Source: Bursaphelenchus xylophilus (taxonomy: Eukaryota; Nematoda; Chromadorea; Rhabditida; Aphelenchoididae). Taken from it: a stretch of 64,000 nt of DNA. How positions within the stretch are numbered: position 1 is the first letter of the stretch; each line of letters begins with the position of its first letter. Below are positions 63,464-64,000 of the stretch, piece by piece. Below the pieces are notes generated by a model, which made no database searches, was not told the origin of the DNA, and saw only the letters and a list, made by a program, of their open reading frames with translations. A program made the position numbers and the translations under genes. The stretch covers positions 744,001 to 808,000 of the forward strand of contig CAJFCV020000004.1 in NCBI GenBank assembly GCA_904066235.2. The letters are read 5' to 3'.

Positions 63464-64000
63464 GGGTGAGTTTATCGCGTTGTCATGGGCCAGACCAGCT
63501 AAAATTAGGTGAAATAGGTTTTTTGAAAAGCATAAAATTCGTTTTCAAAGCTTCACGGACGAATTTCACAGATGAAACTGCAATTTTAAGGTAAAAATTA
63601 TATTATCCATGACGAAAAAATTATATTATCCATAAAAAATCAAAATAATTCAAGTTCAAGAGGCTCCTGGAAAGCTGAAAAACGACTAACACAGACACCA
63701 AAACATCAAATCCTTCAAGAATCATACGTTTTTCGGCTTAAAAATGGCCAATAAGCGATTTTTAAAAGGCCGATCGTGTCAAACCGAAAGCACTCAATTA
63801 TGACACAAACGGCCCAGCAATCCTTCGGACATGTGAGAGAAGTGACGAATTTTTATCCGACAGATCCATTTCCCAATCAACTCGAAAAAATTATATTATC
63901 CATGATAAGTCCAGAAAAATTTGATAAAAAACGGGTTTCCCGGCGAGTTGAGGGCGAGAAATGAAAGAATAAGATAAACTGGAGCATAATCAAGGTAAAC
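63464..64000 (-). promoter_or_regulatory. pxf-1 5' flank
   Basis: Upstream of the exon 1 ATG. Contains three TTATATTATCCAT(GAC) words (about 63598, 63619, 63891) and a GC-richer patch near 63775-63830. A 5' UTR exon or promoter is expected here or just beyond the window; no TATA box is identifiable with confidence. Confidence 0.3.

Overview
The window is eukaryotic and most likely comes from a free-living, rhabditid-type nematode. It is AT-rich, its introns have GTRAG donors and TTTCAG acceptors, it carries a nematode-style 7-TM chemoreceptor, and it carries a complete PDZ-GEF gene with the layout of nematode PXF-1. Species cannot be named from the sequence alone. Nothing looks bacterial or viral.

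Four protein genes can be built exon by exon with consistent splice phases. (1) 5.6-8.9 kb, plus strand: the 3' part of a gene for a membrane-anchored, Lys/Ser-rich protein whose first exon(s) I could not find. (2) 16.8-18.6 kb, plus strand: a four-exon, 314-residue 7-TM chemoreceptor. (3) 23.9-28.3 kb, plus strand: a seven-exon, 508-residue acyl-CoA synthetase of the ACSF3/MatB (malonyl-CoA synthetase) type with a likely mitochondrial leader. (4) 29.5-63.5 kb, minus strand: a 17-exon, 1534-residue Rap guanine-nucleotide exchange factor (pxf-1/RapGEF2/6 type) with two cyclic-nucleotide-binding-like domains, REM, PDZ, RA and RasGEF domains. It also has a probable internal promoter and alternative ATG exon at 45.8 kb. 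Genes 3 and 4 converge at about 28.3-29.5 kb.

Everything else is remarkably structured non-coding DNA. Several hundred copies of an odd-length palindrome, GCAC-N-GTGC (usually TTGCACAGTGCAA), lie in about 18 blocks in introns and intergenic DNA and in none of the exons. At 10.1-13.15 kb they form a 70-bp higher-order tandem array. A second palindrome, GTTACAGTAAC, shares the ACAGT core and fills parts of 3.5-5.6 kb. The large pxf-1 introns hold long inverted repeats. In five of them a short terminal-inverted-repeat transposon sits at the exact centre of a 0.5-1.3 kb palindrome whose flanking arms are unrelated from case to case. Two further foldback elements (CAAGG...CCTTG ends, 3-bp target duplications) carry tRNA-like A and B boxes. 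A decayed mariner, several tandem repeats and a dispersed TTATATTATCCATGAC word complete the picture.

I see no functional link among the four genes. The common theme is a genome where palindromic and foldback DNA has invaded almost every intron while coding exons stay clean.
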